A DNA stretch of 64,000 nucleotides from NCBI GenBank assembly GCA_932521025.1, contig OW051468.1:7626064-7690063 (forward strand). Direction: 5' to 3'. Source of the stretch: Oscheius onirici (Eukaryota; Nematoda; Chromadorea; Rhabditida; Rhabditidae). This document shows positions 33,674 through 43,538 of the stretch, piece after piece. Both the position numbers and the translations under genes were made by a program. The notes beneath the pieces are model-generated. The model saw nothing but the letters and a program-made list of their open reading frames with translations, was not told where the DNA came from and did not search any database. The first letter of the stretch is position 1; each line of letters begins with the position of its first letter.

Positions 33674-34596
33674 TCAATTGGGCTGCATTTTAGTATCCAT
33701 AGGAGTATCTTCAAAGCCTCGATGTTTTCTGACTTCCTTCTCGACAAAATTTGAAATATTGGCGTCCAGTACGTATTCGGCGCCGAGAATAATTCTTCGA
33801 ATAGCGGCAACCTGCAAATTTCATTCGTTTTCGGGCGGAAAAATGCCTTACATCTTTAGGCTCGGCTCCGTTTATCCAAACTCGTCCATTTAGACCTACT
33901 GTTATTTCAAATTTGAATTCTTTCCCGAGCAGAGCCAAAAGTATGCAGTCGGGTGAAAGCAGTCTTCTTGCAAGATGTAGGGAAGTCTGTAAAATGGCCA
34001 TGTACGATTAAAAAAGGTAGAACTACCTTGAAGAATAATCCTGTAAGCGAAGAAATTAATCCCATTCCTTTGGCTCTGTTGTACTGATCGACACAGGTCA
34101 ATTCCGGCTCCAGATGTTTCGAAGTGACGGCTATTTTGGCGTATATAACGTCGCCAGTCTTCAAGTTGGGTCGATTCCTCTTCGTAGCTCCTTCAAAGTT
34201 CAAAAAACTAATCTAAAAAGGACGTATTGACACGAAATGGGATAGATCGCTTACACTAGCGAGATCTGCTGTGCCAATGTCGATTTTGAAGAGGTCTCCC
34301 TGCTTGGAGGTAACAATTCCGAGCACAAAATCGCCTTCTTGTGGAACATATCTGGAGAATTCGTATAAGAGCGATACTTCGGAAAGAACCTCTTGCTCTG
34401 GACGCTGAGCCATGCCTTCCCATCAGAAATTCGTAGCAGACCTGGTTGACAGGCTCTTAAAGCATTTGTCGTTCTATCAATCCCATATCTGAAACACCTT
34501 GTTCGTGAAAGTAAAAAGAGAAACGTACCCTAATATTTCTGCATTTCCTAGAGCCTCGTCCGGTACAATTTGGCCGGGAAGAAAGCATGTCGTCAT
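33674..34596 (-). CDS. EXOSC3: RNA exosome subunit EXOSC3 (RRP40)
   Basis: This is a cap subunit of the RNA exosome with S1 and KH domains. Six exons with introns of about 38-43 nt start [20 protein letters not shown] at 34596. They continue [72 protein letters not shown] and [14 protein letters not shown] to [15 protein letters not shown] and a stop at 33674. [12 protein letters not shown] and NGR(V/I)W are classic RRP40 motifs. It is the first or second member of the minus-strand cluster (419 bp after PSMD14, 144 bp before NDUFB10). Confidence 0.93.
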
Positions 34597-35015
34597 TTCT
34601 GAATATTCGCCTTGTTAGTATGGGTGTACGAAACGAGAAAACACTTGAAAAGATGTGAATAATGAGTGAAACTACGGCATTGTAGGCGCTTGACGAAAAA
34701 GCTGGAAATACGCAATGTTGGGAGATGGAGCACCGTTTCCCAGTGGCCTCTCAAATGATTTCTATGCTTCTATCGTTTTGGTTCAATCAAAATGTACTAC
34801 AAAGCAAAGAAAACTATTAAAATATAGCAACAATGGAAAGGAAAGGTGTGGAAAAGGTCGAAACCTGAAGTTAGACGTTTTGAATTTCGCGGGTATTGAC
34901 AGATGAGTCTCGTCACGACCCACGGGTCTCGTAACGAAACGATAGTTTGCTTTTTACCACTTTGTGAGAGAACACGAAGAATTGTCACCACGAATGTTTA
35001 TTTTTTACACATCGT

Positions 35016-35939
35016 TCAGTTGATGGCATGGGATCCGGTCGAAATCTTGATCTGATCGATGATGTTGGAATCCATGAGACGGCGGGACGCATCTTCGAGA
35101 CGATGTTTGGCGTTCGGCTGGCCAAACTTGCCAATCTGTTCGTCCTTCTTGCTCTTCGACTTGTCCTCCTCCTTTTTCTCGATGTCCTTCGTGAACAGAG
35201 TCGTCATCTTGACCATCTCCGTCATATCCTCCAGATTATTGCGACAAGTGGCCGAGAAGGAGGTCGGCTTGAAGGCTTCGGTCCAGTCCTTCCTATTGAG
35301 ACAGCCGAGCATGTTCTGCTCTCTCGACGAGAGCTTGTAGTTGACGACCAGAGAATAGTACTTGCTGTTGAGACCGTGAACCTTGCCCGAGACGGACGAC
35401 TTCTTCAGACTGCCCAGATTACCGGTCACTTGTCTAGCTTCTCCAGTCGGAGCCATCGACTTCGGATTGAGAGCCATCTGATTGATGCTACGGAAGGCCT
35501 CGAGCACGACCTTTCCCTTGACGGACTGGATGGGATCGACGACGACGGCCACAGCACGCGGATGAAGAGCCTCAAAGGACTGCTGCGTGTTGACATCGAC
35601 CGAGGAGAGCCAACAGCCAAAGCCCGGATGAGAGTGATACCAGCCGACGACCATTTCGTGACGACCAGTTCTCTGCAGCTTTTCCAGATGTTTCGTCTGG
35701 TAGACGGGATCGACGGATTCGACGGTTATGCTGGTACCGCCTTGTGGCATGGCAAAGACATCCACGACGTTGATTGTGTACTCATCGACGAATGTGCCCA
35801 GCATCAGTCCCATCACCTCGAGCGGAACACCAGAGCGAGCATGACGAAGCATCTTCAGCAGAGCCAGGGCACTGATGTTGACCGTCTCGGCCGAATCTGG
35901 ATGGTCTACCTTGTCCTTGACGTCACGACCACCTTGCAT
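35016..35939 (-). CDS. PSMD14: 26S proteasome deubiquitinase PSMD14 (RPN11)
   Basis: This is the JAMM metalloprotease of the proteasome lid that removes ubiquitin chains from substrates. The single-exon frame of 307 aa (human 310) starts MQGGRDVKDKVDHPDSAETV, directly after a CCCCGTTTTCAG acceptor. The catalytic set is intact: Glu in GVPLEVMGLMLGTFVDEYT, the His-x-His...Asp JAMM motif in VVGWYHSHPGFGCWLSSVD, and the conserved RAVAVVVDPIQSVKGKVV. The C-terminal half is more divergent and contains a Lys/Glu-rich insertion (KKEEDKSKSKKDEQ). The frame stays open upstream to 36053, but that part overlaps a dispersed hairpin repeat and was not included. It is expected to be cytosolic and nuclear. 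Confidence 0.93.
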   Translation of the reverse strand: MQGGRDVKDKVDHPDSAETVNISALALLKMLRHARSGVPLEVMGLMLGTFVDEYTINVVDVFAMPQGGTSITVESVDPVYQTKHLEKLQRTGRHEMVVGWYHSHPGFGCWLSSVDVNTQQSFEALHPRAVAVVVDPIQSVKGKVVLEAFRSINQMALNPKSMAPTGEARQVTGNLGSLKKSSVSGKVHGLNSKYYSLVVNYKLSSREQNMLGCLNRKDWTEAFKPTSFSATCRNNLEDMTEMVKMTTLFTKDIEKKEEDKSKSKKDEQIGKFGQPNAKHRLEDASRRLMDSNIIDQIKISTGSHAIN

Positions 35940-36015
35940 CTGAAAACGGGGAGGTTCAGAACTGCCTGTGCTAAACTTGGTGATTTCAATTTTCTGGCTC
36001 AAGAAAGCATTTTTC

Positions 36016-36130
36016 AGTTTTGAGATGTTCTGCAAAGTTGTAGCATTTGACAAGCTCTACCACTTTGCAGAACGTCACAAAGCAAGAAAATATATGCATA
36101 AAGTATAAAATAGCGGTTTCTTCTCAAAGT
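36016..36130. repeat. Hairpin repeat family (GTTCTGCAAAGTTGTA), copy 1
   Basis: GTTCTGCAAAGTTGTAGC and the inverted TCTACCACTTTGCAGAAC form a stem. They are followed by a conserved tail (AAAATATATGCATAAAGTA, TTTCTTCTCAAAG). Related copies lie near 41586, 41755, 42591 and 45861. Confidence 0.8.
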
Positions 36131-36473
36131 TAGGGCGTGGCTAAAGTAGACGGTCAAGTAGTAACGTACGAGACGAAGAAGAGCTTCCATGGTAGCGAAC
36201 TTGTTCCAGACGAGCAGATTCAGTTAGTGTCTTATTTTAATTGCTCTTAATTATTTGTGAAAACTTCTTTTCAAGTAAAACAACTATACAAGTAGCAATT
36301 AAATTCTACTAGCTTTCTCACTGGCCTTCAAACATGAATTCCCCTGTATTGGAGAGAGGACATAAAACGGAAGAAATCGTTCAAACACGACGGGGAGTCT
36401 AATTGCTGCGCCATGCCGCGACATCCAAAAAACGGTAAGAGAGGAAATTGCTAGTCTTTATTCTCTCCGAGGA

Positions 36474-38295
36474 TCAGTTACAAGTTGAGACCCAGCGGTG
36501 CTGGAGACAATCTCGACAGACGAGGTTGCAGCACCAGACAAACTTGCAGTCGCATTTGTAGTGGATCACCTCATGCGTCACCTGAATATTTAGGTAGATT
36601 TGAAAGAGTCCAAGCTTACACTGAATCCTCTTCCACAACAGAGTCGGTCACAGTCTCCCTGACTGTGTGTCTCGTTTCGCCAGGAACAGACTCTGGGCGG
36701 CCCGGCTAAACTGATTTATTGGATTGCGGTCTGTTTTTAAGCTTAGTGATGCCCAGAGAACTTGCAAAGAAAACAAAGAACTATAAGATTACAGAACATT
36801 GTCAGGCTCTGAAATGATTACTTGTATCTATAGATTGGGTCAAGATGAGTCAGTAGAGGTTACAGTATTCCAGAGGAGTGAGGGACGGGAAAAGAGCGGG
36901 AAGCATCCTTTTGGTTTTGGATGCGCACCAACTCGGATAATATGCAGCTTGCCTGTCGGCACCTACAGTAGCCGCATGTTTTACGAGTTGCACAGTCTCC
37001 CACGTTTTCGGGAGATATGCAGCCAGATTTAAAAAACAATAGCATATCAACACCCATGTTTTAAAGTTGGGACGCGGTACTTTTGCTCATCTAAGACCCA
37101 TGAAAAACATATGGTACCTTTTCTTATCAGACAAGGGTCGGGAGACGGCTCAATGTAGACCAGATCGGCGTTTTTCGAGGAAGCTTCGTCGACAAATTGT
37201 CTGGCTTTTGAGTATCTAAAAACTGTACTGACCCTCAAACTAGAAATGACTTACTTTTCGACAAGATACTGAGAGATGTGGTCCAGATTGGCAGTCTTCT
37301 TCCAGCAGGTTCTCTGCTGACACGATCCAGACACTCCATGACATCTACAGGAAGAGATCAGTGTTTTCTTGACCGCCTAAAGATGGTATTTCTTGTCAAA
37401 ATAGAAAAATATAACCAGTCTTCCAGCCTTGAGGTTGTGTTTTGACACGGCGTTCAGAGGACTCTTGACTACGGTAGGTTTAGTGAGGAGTTTGCGACTC
37501 ATCGTAATGCCGTGCTGGACGCCGAAAGAACATCTTAAAGGGCCTGTTAAGTCAACAACAAAGTCTTACCCGCCATATTCGAAACTCGGCTGGCCTTCGT
37601 TATTGCAAGAACAGTCCGGAATCCAGCCTTGAGCACAGGCTGTCGCTACTCCCCAAGATGCTCCGGCAGCTGACAGGGCCCAGACCAAGGCTGATTCTCG
37701 ATAACCATGGCGCAAAAGAACGGGATCATGAAGAATATTTCCTGCTTCTGAACAATCCCACTGTTGGTATTTCATTCGATCTCGGCATTGAGTCAGAGCG
37801 TCCTCGACTCCCTCAAACGCTGCCACGACTGTGGACGGTTGCAGCTTGCACGCCAACTGAAAAGAGAATTTTTCTCACGAATGAAGACACTCCGAACCTG
37901 AACAGCTTTCAACGCTTTCGAGTGCAGTAAATCGGGAGGACAGCCCTGAAAATATCCCGTATTTTACGGCCATAGGTGCGCCTAGTCGAGGCAATCAAAG
38001 AGCGGTTAAGGGCTGTATTGGCAACTAGAAATGGCTATTCACTGACTCATACCTGTGTCAGTTTGACCGGTGGAGGTGCTGGAGTGAGTTTCTGGGCAAA
38101 GACTCCAAGTACAATGGTCGAGATTGTGAGTATTCTGATCAGAGAATAGCCACATCCTTTGCTTCGTCTCACTTCAATATTTCGCTCTTCCTCAATGTCT
38201 ACCTCTCTAAAGTCTCAATTGTACAGAAATAGTAGAAAAAAGAGTTACCTGGATGGTCCTGGCTCGGACGAGTAGTGCAGTGGGAGGGAGCGCAT
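36474..38295 (-). CDS. Wnt family secreted signalling protein
   Basis: The model starts MRSLPLHYSSEPGPSREVDI at 38295 and has about eight exons. An N-terminal stretch of about 40 polar residues precedes the hydrophobic signal (YSLIRILTISTIVLGVFAQ). Wnt motifs then follow in order: LTQCRDRMKYQQWDCS, YRESALVWALSAAGASW, ACAQGWIPDCSC, YGGCSFGVQHGITMSR, and SSCRCHGVSGSCQQRTCW. The last contains the serine that is palmitoleoylated in this family. LCCGRGFS and KCDCKFVWCCNLVCRDCLQH follow, ending RWVSTCN. The cysteine framework is typical. One intron is only 36 nt (GGC|GG to A|TGT). Which Wnt subfamily it belongs to cannot be told by eye. Confidence 0.92.
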
Positions 38296-38646
38296 GTCTG
38301 ATTATTCCAATAAACGGAACTCCAATGGCGACCGCCTTTGTCTCTGGGACCTCTATCGGGGCCGACTCCCTTCTCTCAAGGTTACGGTACGTAGGCGGAG
38401 TCTGCACTATCTGAATCTTCTTTCTTCTCAGTTTATCCAGATTATCGTGGTAAGCATTACTTTTTGTTCATTTCATTTATTTGAGCCGTCTGACCATAAA
38501 ATGTTTCTCAATCTCGGCTTACTGGTAAGATTCAGCTGTTCTACCTCTTTCTACAAAATTTTCTACAAGCGAAATATGCGTTGGACTTCTCTGAGATGAA
38601 GACCAGAAAAACACAGATTCGAGTGAAGCAGCTCACCGACGACTAA
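38294..38646 (+). CDS. Small predicted single-helix membrane protein, divergent from the Wnt gene
   Basis: Exons 38294-38380, 38432-38449 (an 18-nt microexon) and 38536-38646 join in phase and encode 71 aa. The N-terminus is MSDYSNKRNSNGDRLCLWDL, followed by RGRLPSLK. A hydrophobic stretch (FIQIIVLFYLFLQNFLQ) and a polar tail (DFSEMKTRKTQIRVKQLTDD) complete it. The ATG overlaps the Wnt ATG on the other strand within one CATG. No family is recognised. An unspliced alternative frame of 101 aa exists, so confidence is limited. Confidence 0.45.
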
Positions 38647-39283
38647 TGCAATTTCTCTGGAAAACATCTGCCACTCCTAACATGTTAGGTCAAAACATGT
38701 TACCGGATCTGTCCAAATCTGTTCAAGTAAAGGCAAAAACCATATTCCCGAATAGGGCTACAGAGAGTGTTTTCCTTTCTGTCCAGTTACACTCTTGATG
38801 AAGTCCACGTCTCATTCTGAACAGTTCTAATATAACCGTTACTGTCACTCTCGCTTCTCGATGCATCTCACGTTCTTTCGAATCTTTTCCTTGGTCCGAA
38901 CCCTCATTAAATGAGAGTCCCTATTTTCGATAAAACAGCAGGAAGACTTACTGATAGGATTGAGTACATGCTGGAATTTATTTAGACTCGGTAATATGGG
39001 ATTACTGACAAGGGAGGATAGGCCTCTAAAGAGACCACTGCTGATAAGGTAAAGGAAAAAAATGACTCTCATACTCTTAGGTTTGAAGCAAAGTAAGGTT
39101 GATTTGTCGATAACAACACAATAGCCAGCTATTCGAAGAAGTCAAGCAGTTTGATCAGACTCAACAAGTTGGACTCTTTTGAACCCTACCCAATCTGAAA
39201 GAGAAGTTACCTCAGCACTATTAACTAGAAACAAGAACAAAAAGATATCTGCTGCTTACTGTTTATTGTTACGTTGACGGATT
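38647..39283. other. Intergenic region between the small membrane protein and PDZ genes
   Basis: About 640 bp without a recognised gene or repeat. It probably holds both 3' ends, since the two genes converge. Confidence 0.45.
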
Positions 39284-41141
39284 CTACTGTCTGGATCCCT
39301 TGGTGACTGGCTTTAGTTTGGCGATGTTATAGTCCGAGACAATCTCGTCGACGGCGGTGGGCTTTGTGTTGATGGTGACTCTTCCACAAGTAGCCTGCTT
39401 CTTGAGACATCCTTTGGTCGGCGTCGGAGGGACCTTCTTCGACTTTTCCACCTGTTCCTGGGCAATCTTCACCACATCGGGAGCCATTTCGATGCTGTCT
39501 CGAAAGGCATCGTTTCCTCCAGCGCCAGTCTCAATCATCAGCTGGATTTCTCCCTCCTTCGCTGCCATCAGAATGAAGGCACGCAGCATCGTCTTACTGG
39601 CTACGGCCTTGCCATTCACTTCGCGAATGATCTGAAATTGGGTGTTGGAATGAGAAAGAGGTTTTTTGATTGTAAACTATCGCGAAGTACCCAACCTATA
39701 ATAATTGGCTTATAGACTAGAAACTTGACCTCTGAGCGAAAGTTTGGATCTTCCCTCAATTTTTCCAGTACAAGAGGAATGAAGGCTGTTACAGTTGAAA
39801 TTGACCAGCCGTTGAAATTGACCGGAAATTTCACTTTTTCTATTTTTATCGATTTTTTCCGATATTTTTTGATTTTATTTTCTTTCATTATTGTAGAATA
39901 TTCTATTTTGAACGTTTTGATACCAAAACGACCGAAAAAAATCGGAAATACACTTGAAAACAATTTCACAAGCCATGTTTGGTTGTTTTGGGCTTATCTA
40001 AGCCTTTAGCCCAAATGAACGGCTGGTTTTGGTCTTAAAAGATGAGGAATGAATCAATCTATCTATTTTGATAGAAAAATCTGAAAAATAAATGGAAAAA
40101 ATAAATAAAAACCCAAAATAATGAATTTCCGGTCAATATCAACGGCCGGTCAATTTCAACTGCAACAAAGCATTTTGGCGATACGGGACTATTCCCAATC
40201 AAATTATCGTCTTTCAAAACCTTTTGAAGGAAATATCTCAACACAGAAAGTCTTACACCTCACAATTAGATTTGCTCTTTTTGGTAAGAAAGCAGTCTGT
40301 TCTGGAATTTGAACCTTTTTCAGTCTGAGACCCGTCTCACAATCAGCCTGGTCGTATTCTTCTGGTCTGAAAATTTGACTCAACAATCTTTCGATACAAT
40401 GTAGAAGGTTTTAATTTTAAAATTTTGAGCAAAATACTCTACTATTTTTGAACGGCAGGACAATGAACCCGTTTACAAATTTCGGTGGGAATGAAGGTTG
40501 CAGAAGAAAACCTCCTCGTAATCGTCTGACAATGGTGTACAGGCTACATGCCAAGAACAAAGTCAATATTGGAACGAGACACGAAAAGAGAAGCCCAACT
40601 TTGTACGGGCAAGTGAAAGAAAACTCACATCGCCTGGGCGAAGATGGACAGCAGTCACACTCTGCGGGTCAACCTGACTGACCAGAAGCCGTTCACGCGA
40701 ATCATAGCGTACCTGCAGGTCGATTGGACAGTTTTCCTGATCCGGCGTGGCACTGATCCGAATGACAATCTGGTAGATGTTGATGGCTCTCCCGGTCAGC
40801 TTGTCGTTGTCCTTGTCCATCAGGATCCGTTCTACCGTAGTACACTTGTGCGTGCTGAAGGACCAAGTAGCGTGCTGAATCGTGATCGGAATTGTCTGTT
40901 TGGCCGTCTTCTTCAGCATCTTGACCAGCTGCTCTCCGTCTTGAATAGGCTGTCCGTTTGCCGCTACCACACGATCTCCGAGAAAGACTTTTCCCGTCAA
41001 CGGACTGTTCAGCTCGAGGAATGTCACCCGGTTCTTGTCCTTCGTCAGACGGATTCCCAGTGGATTGCTCGAGTTCACATTGATGACTTCCAGGAATTCC
41101 GAAGGCGCCTCGTGCTCCATCCCCGTCGACTGCATAGACAT
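39284..41141 (-). CDS. Two-PDZ-domain protein of a nematode-type family
   Basis: Exons 41141-40629 and 39631-39284 encode 286 aa. The first PDZ includes the carboxylate-binding loop NPLGIRLTKDKNRVTFLELN and LTGKVFLGDRVVAANGQPI. The second PDZ starts near CPIDLQVRYDSRERLLVSQV, is interrupted by the intron at LRPGD|IIREVNGKAVASK, and ends at EGEIQLMIETG. The tail has a Lys/Pro-rich segment (KSKKVPPTPTKGCLKKQ) and ends IAKLKPVTKGSRQ. I recall two-PDZ proteins with similar tails from nematodes, but no database was searched. The roughly 1-kb intron carries an inverted-repeat element. The start at 41141 was chosen as the first ATG after an acceptor-like TTACAG. The protein is presumably a cytosolic adaptor. 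Confidence 0.8.
39791..40162. mobile_element. MITE-like element in the PDZ-gene intron
   Basis: The left end CAGTTGAAATTGACCAGCCG (39792 on) and the right end, ending near 40161, are inverted copies over about 38 bp. They share TTGA(A/T)ATTGACCGGAAATT with few mismatches. The interior of about 290 bp is AT-rich and non-coding. No clear target duplication was seen. Confidence 0.75.
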
Positions 41142-41585
41142 CCCTGGACGAGTCACTTCTACTGTAATTGCTTCCCTTCGGAACTTCCTAATCCGTTTGC
41201 TATCAAACTTTTTTTTTGTTTATTTGAAGCAATAAAACTCGAAAAATTTCTAAAAGATTTCGAAGGACAAGACAAGCGGAACCAATTGATAATCGTACTG
41301 CGCCAAGAGGTCAAGAGAGCCTCCGCGCCCATCTCTGATTGAAATCAATGGGCGAATGACCCATTTCAGTTCAGGCGCCCCGTTATATCCCTCTTTATAC
41401 ACTTGCTTTTTTCCTGTTTCCTTTCCCAAAAAGATGACGAGACGAACCAGTTTCTCAGTCTATTGTCCTCTAGATCCTAGGTTCTTTTGATATACAGCCT
41501 CTTCTACAAGCACTCTCCACACTTCAAAGGTAAGTAATTATGTACGTGCCTTTTTCAACTCGAAGACGATGTTTTTCAATTTTTT

Positions 41586-41800
41586 GATGTTTTACAAAGT
41601 TGTAGAGAAGATCAAAGGCTAAAATACTGCAGAACATCGTGAAGCTCAAAAATGTTTTGGTCACACTGAAAAAAAGGGTTTTCTTCATTTTCTTGACGTC
41701 GAGCTTGAAACAAGTATTTAGCTCGGACTATCACTGTGACTCAAGCATTTTAGCTTTGCAATGTTCTGCAAAGTTGTAGACGACCATTTCAAATGTAAGT
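41586..41800. repeat. Hairpin repeat family, copies 2 and 3
   Basis: GTTTTACAAAGTTGTAGA...CTGCAGAACATC at 41588-41633 is a diverged copy. GTTCTGCAAAGTTGTAGA at 41763-41780 is a single arm. The second also forms the 3' end of the minus-strand frame at 41718-42149. Confidence 0.7.
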
Positions 41801-41811
41801 CTGAACTAGAA

Positions 41812-42149
41812 GAATGGAGTTGGTAAACTGACTTTTCCGCACAATAAACATTGATACGAATGTTATTGAAATCCTTTTTTCTGCCTTTCTCCCGCATGTT
41901 ATCGAAATTGACGGAAACCGGTTCTTCCAGACCCCCGTATAATTTTCCCTCTGAGACAAACCGATTGTAAAACAAAAGAAAAGCTTCGAAGCTTTTACTC
42001 AAAGTGCCTTTATCCAGCCGGTCCGATCGGACAGTCGGAAACCCGTTCGCTTGCCTGTCGACCACTGTTTTGATTCGATACTCCTTTTCAGACCACCAGA
42101 GTCTCTTCCATCCCATCGGCTGAGCGGGATTCTTCTGGAAGATGAACAA
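41812..42149 (-). CDS. Unrecognised open frame (possible exon)
   Basis: A minus-strand open stretch reads MGWKRLWWSEKEYRIKTVVD and continues SRLDKGTLSKSFEAFLLFYN-like sequence through VSEGKLYGGLEEPVSVNFDN to RINVYCAEK, with protein-like composition. It follows an acceptor-like TCTTCCAG. Its C-terminal extension runs into a hairpin repeat, so the true end is unclear. No family is recognised. It overlaps no other model but abuts the four-helix gene on the plus strand. Confidence 0.35.
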
Positions 42150-42234
42150 GATCAGTCAGGGTGTTGGTGAACCATTCCTGTTACTCATTTTCACAAAAAA
42201 ATGTTCAGATTTCGGACGGGTAAAGAGATTCTTC

Positions 42235-43538
42235 CAGAATATTATAGTCCAAGAGGATGTCGATTATGCTCAATTTGAATCCAGGTTCTTGTTTTGCTTT
42301 TTGTTTGAAATTTGGAAGGTTTAGACGGGACAACACCGATATTGTAACTTTCCGTGAGAACGATGGAGCCTTCAGATTATTTGGAACCAACGTTCACGTC
42401 AAGGTTAGCATTCTTTTTTTGGAGGAAAACAGCGATCTCAGAAATGGAAATTTACTTTAGCCCCCTCCCCATTTCGTGACCTTTTGAAGAAACCTCGATA
42501 TCCAACCTTTTCCAGCCTTGTGTTGTTGATCATAGAATTTCATGAACTCCGCAAATTTGTTTTCCCTGTGATCTAGCAACAGTACGCTTTGCGATGTTCT
42601 GCAAAGTTGTAGAGCTCATCAAATACTACAACTTTATTCCACATTACAAAAGTGGAAAATGTATGCGTGAAGTAAAGAATTTGAGATTTCTTCTCGAAGT
42701 TTAGTGATTTTGAAGGAAAGGCTAGAGTTACATTCCCGGCTGGGCATTGTCAAAGAGACCTAAAAGTTTTCACATATAAAAGGGAGACCTTTTTTTCTGG
42801 AAAAGGATATATATTCTCGTAGAAACGTTCAAAGTTATTTTCCGGTCGGAGCCTACATCGCATGTGCCATTGGCTTCGCCGTGACTCTAGCGTTCTGTAT
42901 CACTTACACTTTTTACCACGACCGCGGACTCGGTCGAAATCCCTTCATTGACCAGCTCGAACTAGGTCAGTTCCCCTCCTAATTTCAGTTTCAAACTCTC
43001 AATTCAGTTGACCTCGTCTACTGCATCATTGTCGGCATTCCCTGTCATTTTTGCCTCTGGTACGGCATCAGAAATGAGAAAAAGTTATGGTTTACGTGAG
43101 TTTTTTCTCTTTCAGTGACAGTTTCAGTTCCAGACCCTTCCTCGTCTTTTATCTCACTAATTTTGTTCTAAATATTGTAATGACTCTTGTTACCGTCGGT
43201 AAGTTGAGAGTGTTTCTCCAAAACTCTCTCAAATTTCCAGTAGCGGCCTCGATGGACATGCACAAGCAAATCTTTGGAAATATCAAATGGGATCTGTCAT
43301 GGACCCTATTTCAAGTTTGTTGGTCTTCTTTTAGGCAGTATTCCTCGCTCAGGTGGCCTTTACTTCCGCCCAAGGTCTGGCAATATACGTGGTAATGAGG
43401 TGCCGGAAGTATGCGGCTGCTAAGGACTACTGGAAGAGAAGAAACGCTGAGGTTTGAGGTAGTGCTAACAGATAAAAAGAGGGGTATTTTCAGCGCAGCC
43501 AATCCGTGATTGCTGATGGAGTAAGCATTGAGGAGTGA
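42235..43538 (+). CDS. Predicted four-helix membrane protein (unrecognised family)
   Basis: Well-supported exons start at 42823 (NVQSYFPVGAYIACAIGFAV) and continue with introns of about 31-45 nt. Helices are about AYIACAIGFAVTLAFCITYT, LVYCIIVGIPCHFCLWYGI, FLVFYLTNFVLNIVMTLVT and VAFTSAQGLAIYVVMRCR. The tail is basic then acidic (KDYWKRRNAERSQSVIADGV, SIEE). One intron is best read as 38 nt (CAA|gtttgt...ctcag|GTG). A probable earlier exon at 42235-42415 encodes QEDVDYAQFES and DNTDIVTFRENDGAFRLFG but its junction to 42823 is not phase-clean, so the N-terminus is uncertain. A hairpin-repeat copy lies in that gap. Confidence 0.6.
42591..42715. repeat. Hairpin repeat family, copy 4
   Basis: GATGTTCTGCAAAGTTGTAG is followed by an inverted arm (CTACAACTTTATTCCACATT), then the same tail as at 36016 (GAAAATGTATGCGTGAAGTA, TTTCTTCTCGAAG). 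An upstream block CCCCATTTCGTGACCTTTTG (about 42468) also recurs before copy 5. Confidence 0.8.

Noticed and set aside
35028-36023. 331-codon plus-strand frame opposite PSMD14
   Set aside because: It is the antisense shadow of a strongly conserved JAMM-domain gene; its own product has no recognisable domain.
35940-36053. N-terminal extension of PSMD14
   Set aside because: The added part overlaps a dispersed hairpin repeat and an acceptor abuts the internal ATG, so the shorter start fits better.
40644-41342. 232-codon plus-strand frame opposite the PDZ gene
   Set aside because: It is antisense to the two conserved PDZ motifs and has no independent support.
43320-43340. A 20-nt intron in the four-helix gene
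   Set aside because: Using the next AG gives a 38-nt intron in the same frame, matching the usual size.
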